A stretch of DNA of 18,796 nt. Source: Podochytrium sp. JEL0797. Its lineage: Eukaryota > Chytridiomycota > Chytridiomycetes > Chytridiales > Chytriomycetaceae. Under the pieces are notes generated by a model, which saw only the letters and a program-made list of their open reading frames with translations, did no database searches and had not been told where the DNA came from. Positions 10,386 to 18,796 of this stretch are shown here, in pieces (position 1 is the stretch's first letter; each line of letters begins with the position of its first letter). The stretch is taken from the NCBI GenBank assembly GCA_027596195.1, contig JADGJG010000477.1, positions 1-18,796 on the forward strand. Direction: 5' to 3'. The translations under genes and the position numbers were made by a program.

Positions 10386-10473
10386 AAAAGGATGAGGATT
10401 GAATTGGGAATGCGAATGTGTGAATGCGAATGCGTGAAGAGAGAGGGATGAGTCATGCGCTACAGCGGCTCGG

Positions 10474-10494
10474 TTTTTTTTTTTTTTTTTTTTT
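10474..10494 (+). repeat. poly-T tract upstream of the helicase start
   Basis: A run of 21 T followed by CCCTTT ends 13 nt before the helicase ATG at 10514. It may be a promoter or 5' UTR pyrimidine tract, and its length is prone to sequencing error. The whole gap between the two plus-strand genes is only 154 bp. Confidence 0.7.
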
Positions 10495-10513
10495 CCCTTT
10501 GATTATATTCCAA

Positions 10514-12648
10514 ATGGCATCCGACGAAGTCAAGAAGCACAAGAAGAAGAAGCGCACCCACGACGAGACTGCCACTGCAGTCGAAGAGGTTCCTGCCGAA
10601 GAGATCCCTGCTTCCGAAGAGGCGCCCAAGGAGAAGAAGGCCAAGAAGGACAAGAAGGCCAAGAAGACCAAGACTTCTTCTGAGGATTCCGAGTCCCTCG
10701 CCAAAGCCGCCAAAGCCGCCGCTGCTTCTTTCGACGCGAAGCCTGCCTCTGCGACCGGTGTCTGGACGTACGCGCAGACAGCCGCCACTTCGGCGCACTC
10801 CGCGGCCACTGTCTCTGCCTTCATGGACGCCAACGCCATCGCCGTTGGAAACCTGGACCAGGACACGGCAAAGCCAATCATGGACTTTAAGGACGCCGCT
10901 TTCCCTAAGCGCATTGAGGACTTGCTGTGCGTGTTCCCGAAGCCCACTTTCATCCAGTCGGTCACCTGGCCGCCCATTCTGCAGGGAAGAGACTTGGTCG
11001 GCATTGCTGCCACAGGATCCGGAAAGACGAGTGAGTCTTTCTTTGTTTAGTGCGTGATCGTGCCCTCTTTATATACCTTTTTTTTTTACAACAGTCGCCT
11101 TTGGAATCCCCGCCATGCTCTACATCATGAACAAGCTCGCCTCCACAAAAGTCTCGGGAAAACCAAAACGCAAGATCCAAGCCCTCATCATGTCCCCGAC
11201 CCGCGAGCTCGCCATGCAGATCCAGGACACGCTCGAAAAGTACCACAACGCAACGGGTCTCTCGTCCGTCTGCATCTACGGCGGTGCTTCCAAGTACGAG
11301 CAGAAGCAGCTGCTGAGGCAAGGACCTGATATCGTTGTCGCCACGCCTGGTCGGTTGATGGACTTTATGGGCGAGGCTGAGTGTGATTTGTCGGATGTGG
11401 GCTTCTTTGTGCTGGATGAGGCGGATCGTATGCTTGATCTTGGATTTGGTGAGTTTTTGTTTGTTTTGAGAAGGAGTTGGGGAAGATGTGATCGAGAGAG
11501 AGTGATCGCAACGATGGAAACTCTCTTCCCCTTTCCCAACAACTGCAACCATTCCCCATTTAATCATTCCCCCATCGATTCTGACCAACACCCCTCAATC
11601 GCAGAACCCAACATCAAAGAAATCGCCGCCGCCATCAAAAACAAGTCCCGCCAAACCGTCATGTTCTCGGCCACATGGCCCCAATCCGTGATGCAACTCT
11701 CTCAAAAGTACCTCAAAAACCCCGTGCACGTGACGGTCGGATCCAAAGACCTCTCCGCCAACATCAACATTGAACAACGCGTCGAAGTCCTCTCCGACAA
11801 CCGCGCCAAAGAATCCAAACTTCTGCACCTCCTCAAAGACTACCACAAGTCTCGCAAGAACCGCATCATGATTTTCGCGCTGTATAAAAAGGAAGCCGCG
11901 CGTTTGGAACAGTTTGTGAGAAACCAAGGGTACAATGCTTGTGCGCTTCATGGGGATATGACGCAGGATAAGAGAAGTGCCGCGATTGCGGCGTTTAAGG
12001 ATGGGACTTGTCCGTTGTTGATTGCGACGGATGTGGCGGCAAGAGGGATTGATATTCCGAATGTCGAGTATGTGATTAATTATACATATCCTTGTGAGTG
12101 GTTTTCTTTTTTCTTTTGTTTTTTTGGTTGTTGTTTTGGGCGGTTCACGATGCCCTCATTTCCTCATTCACGGCCCCTCACCCAAACCAACTGTCAAACA
12201 CTAAACAACGCATTAAAACAGTGACCACCGAGGACTACTGTCACCGTATCGGACGTACCGGAAGAGCCGGAAACAAAGGAATCGCGCACACCTTCTTCAC
12301 CGTGTTGGACAAAGCGCACTCTGGGTCCCTCATCAACGTGCTCAAACAGGCCAAGCAAAAGGTTCCTGAAGAGTTGATGAAGTTTGGAACGACTGGTATG
12401 CGAACCCCCCGCGCTGCTCCCTCCCACCATTTCACTGTGATGTGTGTTTCTAATTAATTTTTTTTTGTCCACAACAGTCAAGAAGAAGTTGGACTCCAAC
12501 TATGGTGCTTTTGTCAAAGATATTGGTGAGTGTCCCATTCTATTTATTTTTGGCTCGTATTTGTGTTGTTCCTGATATTTCGGTTTTTTCTTTTGAAACA
12601 GATCCCACTGTGAAAGCGACCAAGATTACTTTTGATGATAGCGATTGA
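10514..12648 (+). CDS. DBP3: DEAD-box ATP-dependent RNA helicase, Dbp3-like
   Basis: The exons are 10514..11030, 11095..11448, 11605..12093, 12222..12395, 12478..12525 and 12602..12648, giving 542 residues, near the size of yeast Dbp3. Residues 1 to about 65 are Lys/Glu-rich ([20 protein letters not shown]), as in nucleolar Dbp3 proteins. Helicase motifs appear in order: GSGKT (I), SPTRELAMQ (Ia), TPGRLMDF (Ib), DEAD (II), SAT (III), [14 protein letters not shown] (V) and [10 protein letters not shown] (VI). The C-terminus ([10 protein letters not shown], then [11 protein letters not shown] and KITFDDSD) matches the Dbp3 tail pattern better than that of Dbp2/p68. The role by family is remodelling pre-rRNA during 60S ribosomal subunit assembly in the nucleolus. 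All junctions are phase 1; the fifth exon is only 48 nt. The ATG at 10514 (CAAATGG) was preferred to an upstream in-frame ATG whose extension reads through the poly-T as poly-Phe. Confidence 0.93.
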
Positions 12649-13375
12649 AAATTGGGTATAGTTTTGAACAATGTGTGTGTGGCAAGGATCTTTGGCCAAT
12701 ATATTTGTCTTTTTTATAAGAAAGAGCTTCCTGTTTTGAATGGGGAGGGGTTTGGTTTGGGTGGCCTCCTCCTCCTTCTCCCAAAAACAATAAGAATGAA
12801 TATTTAACCATCGACGCGCCGTTCGCGACACGAGAGCGACAATTTCGTTCATGGGCTTGGGATTCCACCAGCAAAAAAATGCACAGGCAAAACGCGCGCT
12901 TTCTCCCCCCCCACCGCCCTGTGGATGGAATCTTTTGTTTTTCGCTCGAATTTTCAACTCAATTCTGAGTATCCAGTGTCAAGAATTTGCGCGACGGGTA
13001 ATGCATCTGGGAAAACATCACCAAAACCCCCGATTCATAATGCAACATTTTCCACATTATAAATGCGGTTCCACTACCAAACACACACACACACATCAAA
13101 CACCGCCAACTCGCACACTTTCGGCACTGCATTCAACATAACCGATGCTCCCAACACTGGTTACCACAATCCCATTGTGCCGAGATTCAAGACAGGAAAA
13201 GAACAAGAGAAATAGAGAAAAATAAAGGGTATAAAGCAAGGAAAAGGACGGGAAAAAAACCTTTTGAGGGAGTTGCCCATGACGCCCGGCGCCTTTGCAA
13301 TTTCGCCGGTGTCGGAGATGCTGGTGATTTATTCATTTTTTTTCAGAATGAGATTTGAAGAGGGGAAATTTGTTT
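12649..13375. other. intergenic region between convergent helicase and exonuclease-like genes
   Basis: This is 727 bp without a convincing gene. It contains a short CA repeat at about 13081-13096, a TATA-like ATTATAAATG near 13057, and an A/G-rich patch at 13190-13260. Short ORFs are present on both strands, but none has coding character or a recognisable motif. No tRNA-like cloverleaf was found by eye. Confidence 0.5.
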
Positions 13376-14023
13376 TCATTTGAACGCGTCGGAGATCTTG
13401 ACACAATCACCAATAGCACCAACACCAGTCACGATAATGGTCCGGTCCAACAAAAACTCTGATGACGCGCGGGGAAGCGCATTCAATGTTCCGTTTTGGA
13501 TTCCCTCATGCACTTGGAACAACACAACCAAGTCGTTGGCAAAGGCAATTTGAATCAGTGCCAGTTGGTTGTTGCCAACGAACTCCGCGTTGAGGCCAAC
13601 AACTTTGTCTGCCAACGGGCACGAATCCGACCACCCATCAAGCACAGTCTGGATAATTTTGTCAACGTCGTCGGGAGAAGATGTGACGTAGGTATTTGCG
13701 TCTGGAGCAAGGGATTCGTATGAATACGTGATTCGGTGCCGGTGTCTGAAGCTCCACGAGAACACATCATAAGTCTGCGAAACAATCACTGGCGCTATGT
13801 TTTGTGCGTGCAGCACTGCCACAATGGCGGGCGTGCAGGCCCCCCTGTGGCGTCATCGTCAGGCCATGTGTGATCAGTGGAATGGGCCTGGGGAATCCGA
13901 CAAGCGCAGGAAAGAGCCCAACTGTGGAGTGGGTGGGAGGAGGGTGACGCGATGCGGTGCGGACGCGTTTCGCCCCCCGGGAGCAGCAGATGTTGGAGTG
14001 ATTTGGTGTGGTCTTTTGGCCAT
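13376..14023 (-). CDS. DnaQ-like 3'-5' exonuclease-domain protein, short and probably inactive
   Basis: The proposed model is complement(13376..13844, 13923..14023), giving 189 residues. The start MAKRPHQITPTSAAPGG joins through a 78-nt intron (CA|GTTGGG ... CCACAG) to GACTPAIVAVLHAQNIAP; the first exon is tentative. The centre resembles the DnaQ-like exonuclease family. VVGLNAEF stands where active members have a D-x-E motif (GLDLEW-like), followed by LALIQIAF, VVLFQVHEG, then TGVGAIGDCVKI as Exo II. The first catalytic Asp is therefore Asn. The protein stops just after Exo II, so the Exo III residue is missing. By family the substrate would be the 3' end of DNA or RNA, but activity looks unlikely. 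It may be a pseudoenzyme, a decaying gene, or a model missing a 3' exon. Confidence 0.5.
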
Positions 14024-14248
14024 TCTGATGCGAGAACCATTCAAGAAACAGCGGCGTGCGTTAGAAAAAGGATGGAGAAGGGGGACTGAGGGGGTAATTC
14101 ACGTTTTTGTCTGGTGTGCTTATCTTTCCCTTTTCTCTTTTTTCTAAAATTGAGAGAGGAAGCAAACAAACGAGGGCAAACTTTTCACTCACCAATGTGT
14201 GAATGTGTCTGTGTGTGTATTTGATGGTTTGTTTTAGAAATGGAGCGA

Positions 14249-14268
14249 GGGGGGGGGGGGGGGGGGGG
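14249..14268 (+). repeat. G homopolymer (20 nt)
   Basis: A pure run of G follows GGAGCGA. It lies 34 nt before the long C tract and could form a hairpin with it, or a G-quadruplex. The true length is doubtful in any short-read assembly. Confidence 0.85.
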
Positions 14269-14302
14269 TGTGGAACTGTTTTGTTGTTTTTTGGATCTCC
14301 CA

Positions 14303-14328
14303 CCCCCCCCCCCCCCCCCCCCCCCCCG

Positions 14329-14385
<57 letters not shown>
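14303..14385 (+). repeat. C homopolymer (83 nt, one G)
   Basis: Eighty-three bases are all C except a G at 14328. Forward and reverse frames give only poly-Pro or poly-Gly reading. The tract could be a true expanded homopolymer or a join/collapse error in the assembly. Confidence 0.85.
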
Positions 14386-14386
<1 letters not shown>

Positions 14387-14538
14387 TAGAACTGGTTTGT
14401 GTTTTGATGCAGAAACCATCCAGGAAGCACAGCAGTATGTGGGCGCTTGTGAGAGAGGTGTAAAGGAAAGGGGAAGTGGGGAGCTGGTCACCTCCGGCGG
14501 TTGATCTTGGCAACTACAAGTTCTGCGATGAACCGCAT

Positions 14539-14571
14539 TGCAAATTGAGATTAAGCCATCCGCAATTTGCA
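14539..14571. repeat. 9-bp perfect inverted repeat
   Basis: TGCAAATTG at 14539-14547 is matched by CAATTTGCA at 14563-14571, with a 15-nt spacer. A related ATGCAAAT lies at 14577-14584. This could be a dimeric regulator site or a small hairpin; no binding factor can be named. Confidence 0.45.
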
Positions 14572-15248
14572 GGGGCATGCAAATCTCACACAAAGCGTCC
14601 AGTGGAACGCGAAAAAATATCGCCTCATGTCTCGGCGGTGAGTGGTTCGCCTTTAAAAGAGCCCCCAGTCCTTTTCCTCTCTCCACACTCTAGGTAATCA
14701 GGTTGCAAACCACGCACACTCAACATTGCTTCCAATACACAGCTTTTTTCCCCAATCCATATCTATCCATGTCGGGTTAAGAGACGAGAAGAAAAGAACA
14801 AGAAAAATAAAACGGTATACAGGAAGGATTATTTTTTTGGGATCAGGTCCCCCAAGTACCAGTGAGAGTAACGAGAGAGTCAGGCACCACCGCAATTGCG
14901 GGGAAAGGATCGGATGTTTGAGCGATTTTTTCCAACAAAAAAATACGCGTGCCGTCCCTTCTCGCGATCACGCGAGGTTATGAAATATGAATGGAAAGAA
15001 TAAATGAGCAAGGAAGCATCATTCACCGTTCACAAATGGATACCAAAGAAAAATGGGAGAGAACGGAGGGAAAAGGAAACCTGCTTTTTCGTGGCTCTTT
15101 TGTTTTGCGTTTGCTTTCCGTTCAACAATTGCTGGGCAAAGGACAGAGTGAGCTGGAGCCAATCGATGGTTTTTTACTATCTGCAACTAGGAAATCGACG
15201 ATTCTCTGACGAGTCATCGTGGGCAATGGGAAAGATTTCACGATTTTT

Positions 15249-15254
15249 TTTAAT
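15249..15254 (-). terminator. ATTAAA-type poly(A) signal of the second ProRS gene
   Basis: Reading the minus strand, ATTAAA lies about 25 nt after the TGA stop at 15279-15281, followed by an A run. It is a common variant signal and fits the expected distance. Confidence 0.4.
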
Positions 15255-15278
15255 CCAGGCAACTCGCAAAGGAAAAAA

Positions 15279-17674
15279 TCAATACGACCGTCCCCACAAC
15301 GTATGGCTCTTGGCCTTGTTGTCGCATGCAAAACACTTGGTCACTCCCGCAACAATTGGTTTATCCGTTGGTTGGTCGAATGGAATACAGAGCGTCTTGG
15401 CTCCCATGGAGGGCGCCTTGTCGTCTACCGAGGCGCCGTCTAGAGAACTGGAAAGCGATGGTGTTATGAAGGAGGACCAACCGCCGTTTTCCAAACCAAC
15501 GAGAATAAAAAAATTCGCGCTTACATTCTCGCACTCCGCTCTTTCACTTCCTTCTCACACTCCACCTCTTCACACCACGGCGCCAACACCATCTTCTTGC
15601 TCTCCAAAGTATCCACAAACCCGTCTTCAAACTTGTCCACACGCACCACACACGCGTCGCGTTCGGTTTTTGCTTTTGCAAACATGTCGGCCTGGATCTG
15701 CGTCAGGAGGGTGGGTACGGTCTCTGCGAGGGTTGCGAGCGGGAGGTGCGCAGTGGAAGCGTTGTGGCGCGTCACGCAGCGGGTTGTGTTTGTGGAGAGG
15801 TCTTTGGGACCGAGTTCGAGACGGAGGGGGACTCCCTTCGAACAAAAACAAAATGCAAAAAAAGTTAGAAAGACAAGAGAAATTGAAGGAGCTAACGTGC
15901 CCCTCTTCTGACTATACTCAACTCTCATCTCCCAATGATTGAACTTGTACCCCGGCGTATACCCCTCCCTCAGATCCGCCGTCGCTCTCACTCCGACAGC
16001 TTTGAGACCCGCCACCACCTCATCCACACGAGCAAGAATCGCCTCCTTATCAATCGCACTCGTCTTGGCCGTGATCCCCACAGGAACCACCACCACCTGC
16101 ACCTTGGCCACACGCGGCGGCAACACGAGGCCCTTATCATCCCCATGCACCATCACCATCACTCCAATCGTACGCGTTGTGAGTCCCCACGAGTTTTGCC
16201 AGACATGGCTCGGCTCCCCTTGGGCATCTTGTACGGTAATGTCAAACATTTTGGCAAAGTTTTGACCGAGACAATGCGACGTGGCGCCTTGGATCGCGCG
16301 GCCCGTGGACGGAATGAAACCTTCAACTGTGGTCGTGTAGAGACCGCCCGCGAATTTCTCGTTTTCGGATTTTTTGCCAGGCACGACGGGAACGGCGAGG
16401 ACTTCTTCGTACACGCGGCGGTAGAGTTCGAGGATTTGGAGCACTTCCGCGTCGGATTCTTGTTTGGTGGCGAAGGCCGTGTGGCCTTCTTGCCAGAGGA
16501 ATTCGCGTGTTCGGAGGAATGGTTCTGCAATGCGAAAACAAAATAATATTAGTTAGGGTTCACCAAAAGGATGTTGAATGTTGATCGTTTCGAGCGTAAT
16601 AAGAGTAAGCTGTGCGGCTCGTGCGCTCGTTCGCTCGTTTTGTAACGCGTTTGCTTCAACGTCACTTTTCAACCATTAACGCTCCGCGAAGAGCCTGTGA
16701 GCGTACACAAACACGCCATCCCGATTCGCCCGTTTCTGCTTTCACACCACCAAGCTGTGCTCGTCTTTTCTTGCTCGCTTCTCTCGCTCGTTTTTCGACT
16801 CTTCGCGTCAAAACAAACTACGCTCCGACATTTCGCTCAGCCCAGCTTAGACTCAATCGAAACACTTACGTGGATTCTTAAACTCCCATCGTACAACATT
16901 ACACCACTGATTCAGCCTCAAGGGCAAATCGCGGTGACTCTGGATCCACCGCGAATACGCAGGATACATGATGGTTTCAGAAGTTGGACGCACGGCAATC
17001 GGTTCGGCGAGTTCGGTTTGACCCGCTTTCGTGATCCAAGCGACTTCCGGCGCGAAACCTTGGACATGGTCTTTTTCGAGGTTGAGGGATTTGGCAGACA
17101 CGAACATGGGGAAGTAGCATTCTTCAACGCCGAGTTGTTCGATTTCGGCAGTGAAGAATTCTAGGTGAATAGTGTTAAAAGGCTGGGTTCATTCTGGGTC
17201 TGAGGGGGGATTTTCCAGTGATGAGATGACGGCAGATTCGTTCGGATGGTTCGTCTCGAGTGATTTCCGTGGGATCAATCGCATCCAATGATCATAACTA
17301 TCTGAACTCGTTCATATAGAAGAAAAGACCCCAGACACCATCGCGCATAGACAACAACAGAACGGCACAGATGGATACACACTCTTGATGGAAGCCCAGA
17401 TGGAAAAGCTCCAGGGACGCAGAATATAGCATCCGCTAATGTCGTAGTAGTCCATCATATCGGTCCTAGTCAGGACCTGGGTGTACCAGGCAGCAAAGTC
17501 GTCTGCCTTTGAAGCGGTAAGGCCGATCAGGACGTTGTTTGGTTTGGTTTTGGCGTTGCTGACAGCAAGGGGGGTTTTCTTAGGGCGTGCAGCGAGTTCC
17601 ACACGAGCGGTAGGTTTCGCAGTCGAAAGAAGCCGCCTGGTTGTTGTTGCAGCATGTCGCCGCAAAAAAAACAT
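15279..17674 (-). CDS. prolyl-tRNA synthetase paralogue, eukaryotic type, predicted mitochondrial
   Basis: Five exons are proposed: complement(15279..15447, 15525..15835, 15923..16524, 16870..17160, 17383..17674), giving 554 residues. The N-terminus [20 protein letters not shown] is Arg/Ser/Thr-rich and has no acidic residue in its first 20 positions, as mitochondrial presequences do. The catalytic part then starts at [20 protein letters not shown] without the YbaK-like domain of the copy at 7535. The core keeps RPTSET, motif 2 as [28 protein letters not shown], the CX4C (WCEEVEC) and CX2C (CFAC) zinc-type pairs, and the WGRSY terminus. It is therefore expected to be active. All four introns match the other copy in position and phase, but two are much longer (222 and 345 nt against 76 and 71). 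An in-frame ATG at 17734 would add 20 residues with acidic positions. The start at 17674 gives the better presequence. Confidence 0.93.
16525..16869 (-). other. 345-nt enlarged intron of the second ProRS
   Basis: This intron (CCAC|GTAAGT ... GCATTGCAG) sits where the other ProRS copy has 71 nt. The extra sequence contains clustered GCTCG/CGCTCG motifs (about 16615-16640 and 16770-16795 on the plus strand). I see no ORF of note and no terminal repeats marking a transposon. Confidence 0.65.
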
Positions 17675-18165
17675 TTTATATTTTTCTTTTTTATTTGGTT
17701 CTCTTGCTGAAAGAAAGTTCTCCGCATTTAACATTGGAATTCAAACGCGCCCTTCAAGTTTCGTTTCCTCCACTTCCACTCTGCCTTTTTTTCAGAATTC
17801 TTAAGGGGCAGTCACGAATAAGCTTCCTGTTAGTTCCAACGCGTTCCTTCCCCCATTAACCTCCCCTTCCACCCTACTCCCCCCTTTCCACCCTCCCTTT
17901 TTTCGTATCAAATCAATTTCAGAATGCGAAACGTGCCAGTTCCTGCGCGTGCGAGCCAACATTGATTGATTCCTTTTATATTAGAACGCGTTCCTTCAGT
18001 CCCGTTTCCTGGTGTTCCACGCTTCGTTTCAAATCATTTCAGCAGATTGTTCATCAATCAAAGCAAAACGTGGCAGTTCCTGCAAAGGCAAGCCCGAAAG
18101 TGGGAGGCACCCGCCCCCAAATCCGAGAAAAAAAAATCAACGACCACCAAAAAAAACATCCCCAA
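17675..18165. promoter_or_regulatory. shared upstream region of second ProRS and small membrane-protein gene
   Basis: These 491 bp separate two divergent start codons and hold no convincing ORF. The region is pyrimidine-rich on the plus strand at 17850-17900. It contains the degenerate tandem duplication described separately. An A-rich stretch precedes the ATG at 18166. Confidence 0.5.
17838..18094 (+). repeat. degenerate tandem duplication, unit about 120-147 bp
   Basis: Three ordered blocks occur twice. AACGCGTTCCTTC is at 17838-17850 and 17985-17997. TTCGTWTCAAATCA plus TTTCAG is at 17902-17922 and 18023-18042. AAACGTGSCAGTTCCTGC is at 17929-17946 and 18066-18083. Each copy ends in a GCC-containing stretch. 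Offsets of 147, 121 and 137 show indels since the duplication. Confidence 0.8.
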
Positions 18166-18530
18166 ATGCCGCCCAAGTTCACCGTCCCGTCCTACAACGT
18201 CTTCCTCTGCGCGGGTCTCGTCAATACCTTCATTGGTCTCACCGGACTGATCCTGCTGAAAACAAGCATCTTCTCCATCTCGGCCCAGGACTTTATGCTC
18301 CCGGCCCTGGACAAGTCGGTTGCCTCCTCCTTTGCCCTTGAGCAGATCTTCAACGGTTAGTCCTAGAATGCTCACTCCTGGTTCTTGCTTTCTCGCCCCT
18401 GGATGCTGCGCTGTTTTGCCCTGGTTTGGCATCAAATTGCCTTGCTGGGATCAAGCGCCGCTGGCCTGGTTCCCTCAATTCTTTTTTGATCTCCCCCCGG
18501 CCAGTGATCCCTGCGGAAGGATCTGTGTAG
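18166..18530 (+). CDS. small predicted single-pass membrane protein, unknown family
   Basis: The first exon, 18166..18355, starts MPPKFTVPSYNVFL. It contains one hydrophobic segment (residues about 10-33, FLCAGLVNTFIGLTGLILL) followed by SIFSISAQDFMLPALDKSV and FALEQIFN. It ends at AACG|GTTAGT (phase 1). A frame-compatible second exon after CCCGGCCAG at 18504 would add VIPAEGSV and stop at 18530, giving 71 residues; this exon is a guess. Without splicing the frame stops at once (GGT TAG). The coding look of exon 1 (C-ending codons, clean helix) supports a real gene, but I do not recognise the family. It is divergent from the second ProRS and lies near the G-rich right end, so the model may be truncated. 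Confidence 0.45.
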
Positions 18531-18687
18531 CTGCAGCATGATCGTGCGTCATTTGGGATGTGATCTTAAATTCATCGAGCGAACTGCAACCCAATTTATT
18601 TTCTGGATCCTGCATCTCGTTTAGCTGGAAGCTGCTGATGGAATCTTGGTTCAGTTTTGAATCCTCTTATATCTTCATGCTTCCTCG

Positions 18688-18796
18688 AGGGCCGCGGCGG
18701 GGGCCGGGGGGGGGGGGGGGGGCGGCGGGGGGGGGGGGGGGGGCGGGGGGGGAGGGGGGGGGGGGGGGGGGGGGGGTGGGGGAGTGGGGGGGGGAG
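18688..18796 (+). repeat. G-rich terminal tract
   Basis: From about 18688 to the end the sequence is almost all G with rare C, A or T. The first eight bases of the window are also G-rich. This is typical of contig ends reaching a homopolymer, or of low-quality poly-G, and should not be read as coding. Confidence 0.8.

Larger units (their letters stand above)
14024..15278. other. intergenic region, mostly non-coding
   Basis: This 1.25-kb stretch lies between two minus-strand genes. It holds the G and C homopolymers described separately, a 9-bp inverted repeat at 14539-14571, a TATA-like TTTAAAAG near 14652, and a possible plus-strand exon ending at 14637. From 14700 to 15278 I see only short, unconvincing ORFs. 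The last 250 bp form the expected 3' flank of the second ProRS gene. Confidence 0.45.

Noticed and set aside
10453..11013. 186-codon minus-strand ORF
   Set aside because: It is the antisense of the Lys/Ala-rich helicase N-terminus, and it ends in poly-Lys from the poly-T tract.
13261..13325. Possible remnant of a third ProRS C-terminal exon (minus strand reads ...AKAPGVMGNSL)
   Set aside because: Only about 15 codons resemble the [10 protein letters not shown] region, with gaps, and similarity stops at once; chance cannot be excluded.
14028..14450. 36-nt similarity between 14028 and 14407 (DARTIQET versus DAETIQEA)
   Set aside because: Only about 64 percent identity over a short stretch with no flanking agreement; not enough to call a duplicated exon.
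14203..14463. Poly-Pro/poly-Gly ORFs around the C tract
   Set aside because: They are produced by the homopolymer alone in every frame.
15004..15942. 312-codon plus-strand ORF
   Set aside because: It lies antisense to the conserved C-terminal exons of the second ProRS and has no recognisable domain.
1..18796. tRNA, rRNA, CRISPR array or complete transposon
   Set aside because: No cloverleaf with T-loop signature, no rRNA-like core, no regularly spaced repeats, and no transposase or reverse-transcriptase motif was found by eye.

Overview
The window is eukaryotic nuclear DNA with seven intron-bearing genes and one probable small eighth gene, packed on both strands. I could place about 32 introns; most are 53-100 nt, begin GT, end AG, and keep the reading frame. 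A zoosporic fungus, most likely a chytrid, is my inference. The helicase has the layout of fungal Dbp3. A centriolar G-box (SAS-4/CPAP) protein implies a flagellated cell, and a cyclic-nucleotide-gated channel fits a swimming zoospore. Both window ends run into impure G homopolymers, which suggests contig ends.

Layout, left to right. Positions 1-1579 (-): a Gln/Pro-rich disordered protein running off the left edge. 1665-3935 (+): SAS-4/CPAP-like G-box protein, eight exons. 3968-7435 (-): 1001-residue CNG/HCN-type channel, eight exons, tail to tail with the previous gene and only 32 bp away. 7535-10359 (+): cytosolic eukaryotic-type prolyl-tRNA synthetase with an N-terminal YbaK-like domain. 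10514-12648 (+): Dbp3-like DEAD-box helicase. 13376-14023 (-): short, degenerate DnaQ-like 3'-5' exonuclease-domain protein. 14024-15278: mostly non-coding, with long G and C homopolymers. 15279-17674 (-): second eukaryotic-type ProRS, lacking the YbaK-like domain and starting with a mitochondrial-type presequence. 17675-18165: shared upstream region holding a degenerate tandem duplication. 18166-18530 (+): small predicted membrane protein.

The main finding is the ProRS pair. The two genes share four intron positions and phases, and three exons of identical length (291, 311 and 169 nt). One copy carries an editing-type domain; the other carries a presequence in its place. This suggests a segmental duplication in which the second copy became the mitochondrial enzyme. 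Other points of interest are a channel pore lacking the usual selectivity-filter motifs, 17- and 21-nt microexons, recurrent GTT-type 5' splice sites, and an unusually long ProRS intron with hairpins and an open in-frame reading.

Genes lie in compact divergent pairs (85 bp at 1580-1664 and 99 bp at 7436-7534) and convergent pairs. All exon boundaries were inferred by reading frame and family knowledge; none is backed by transcript data.
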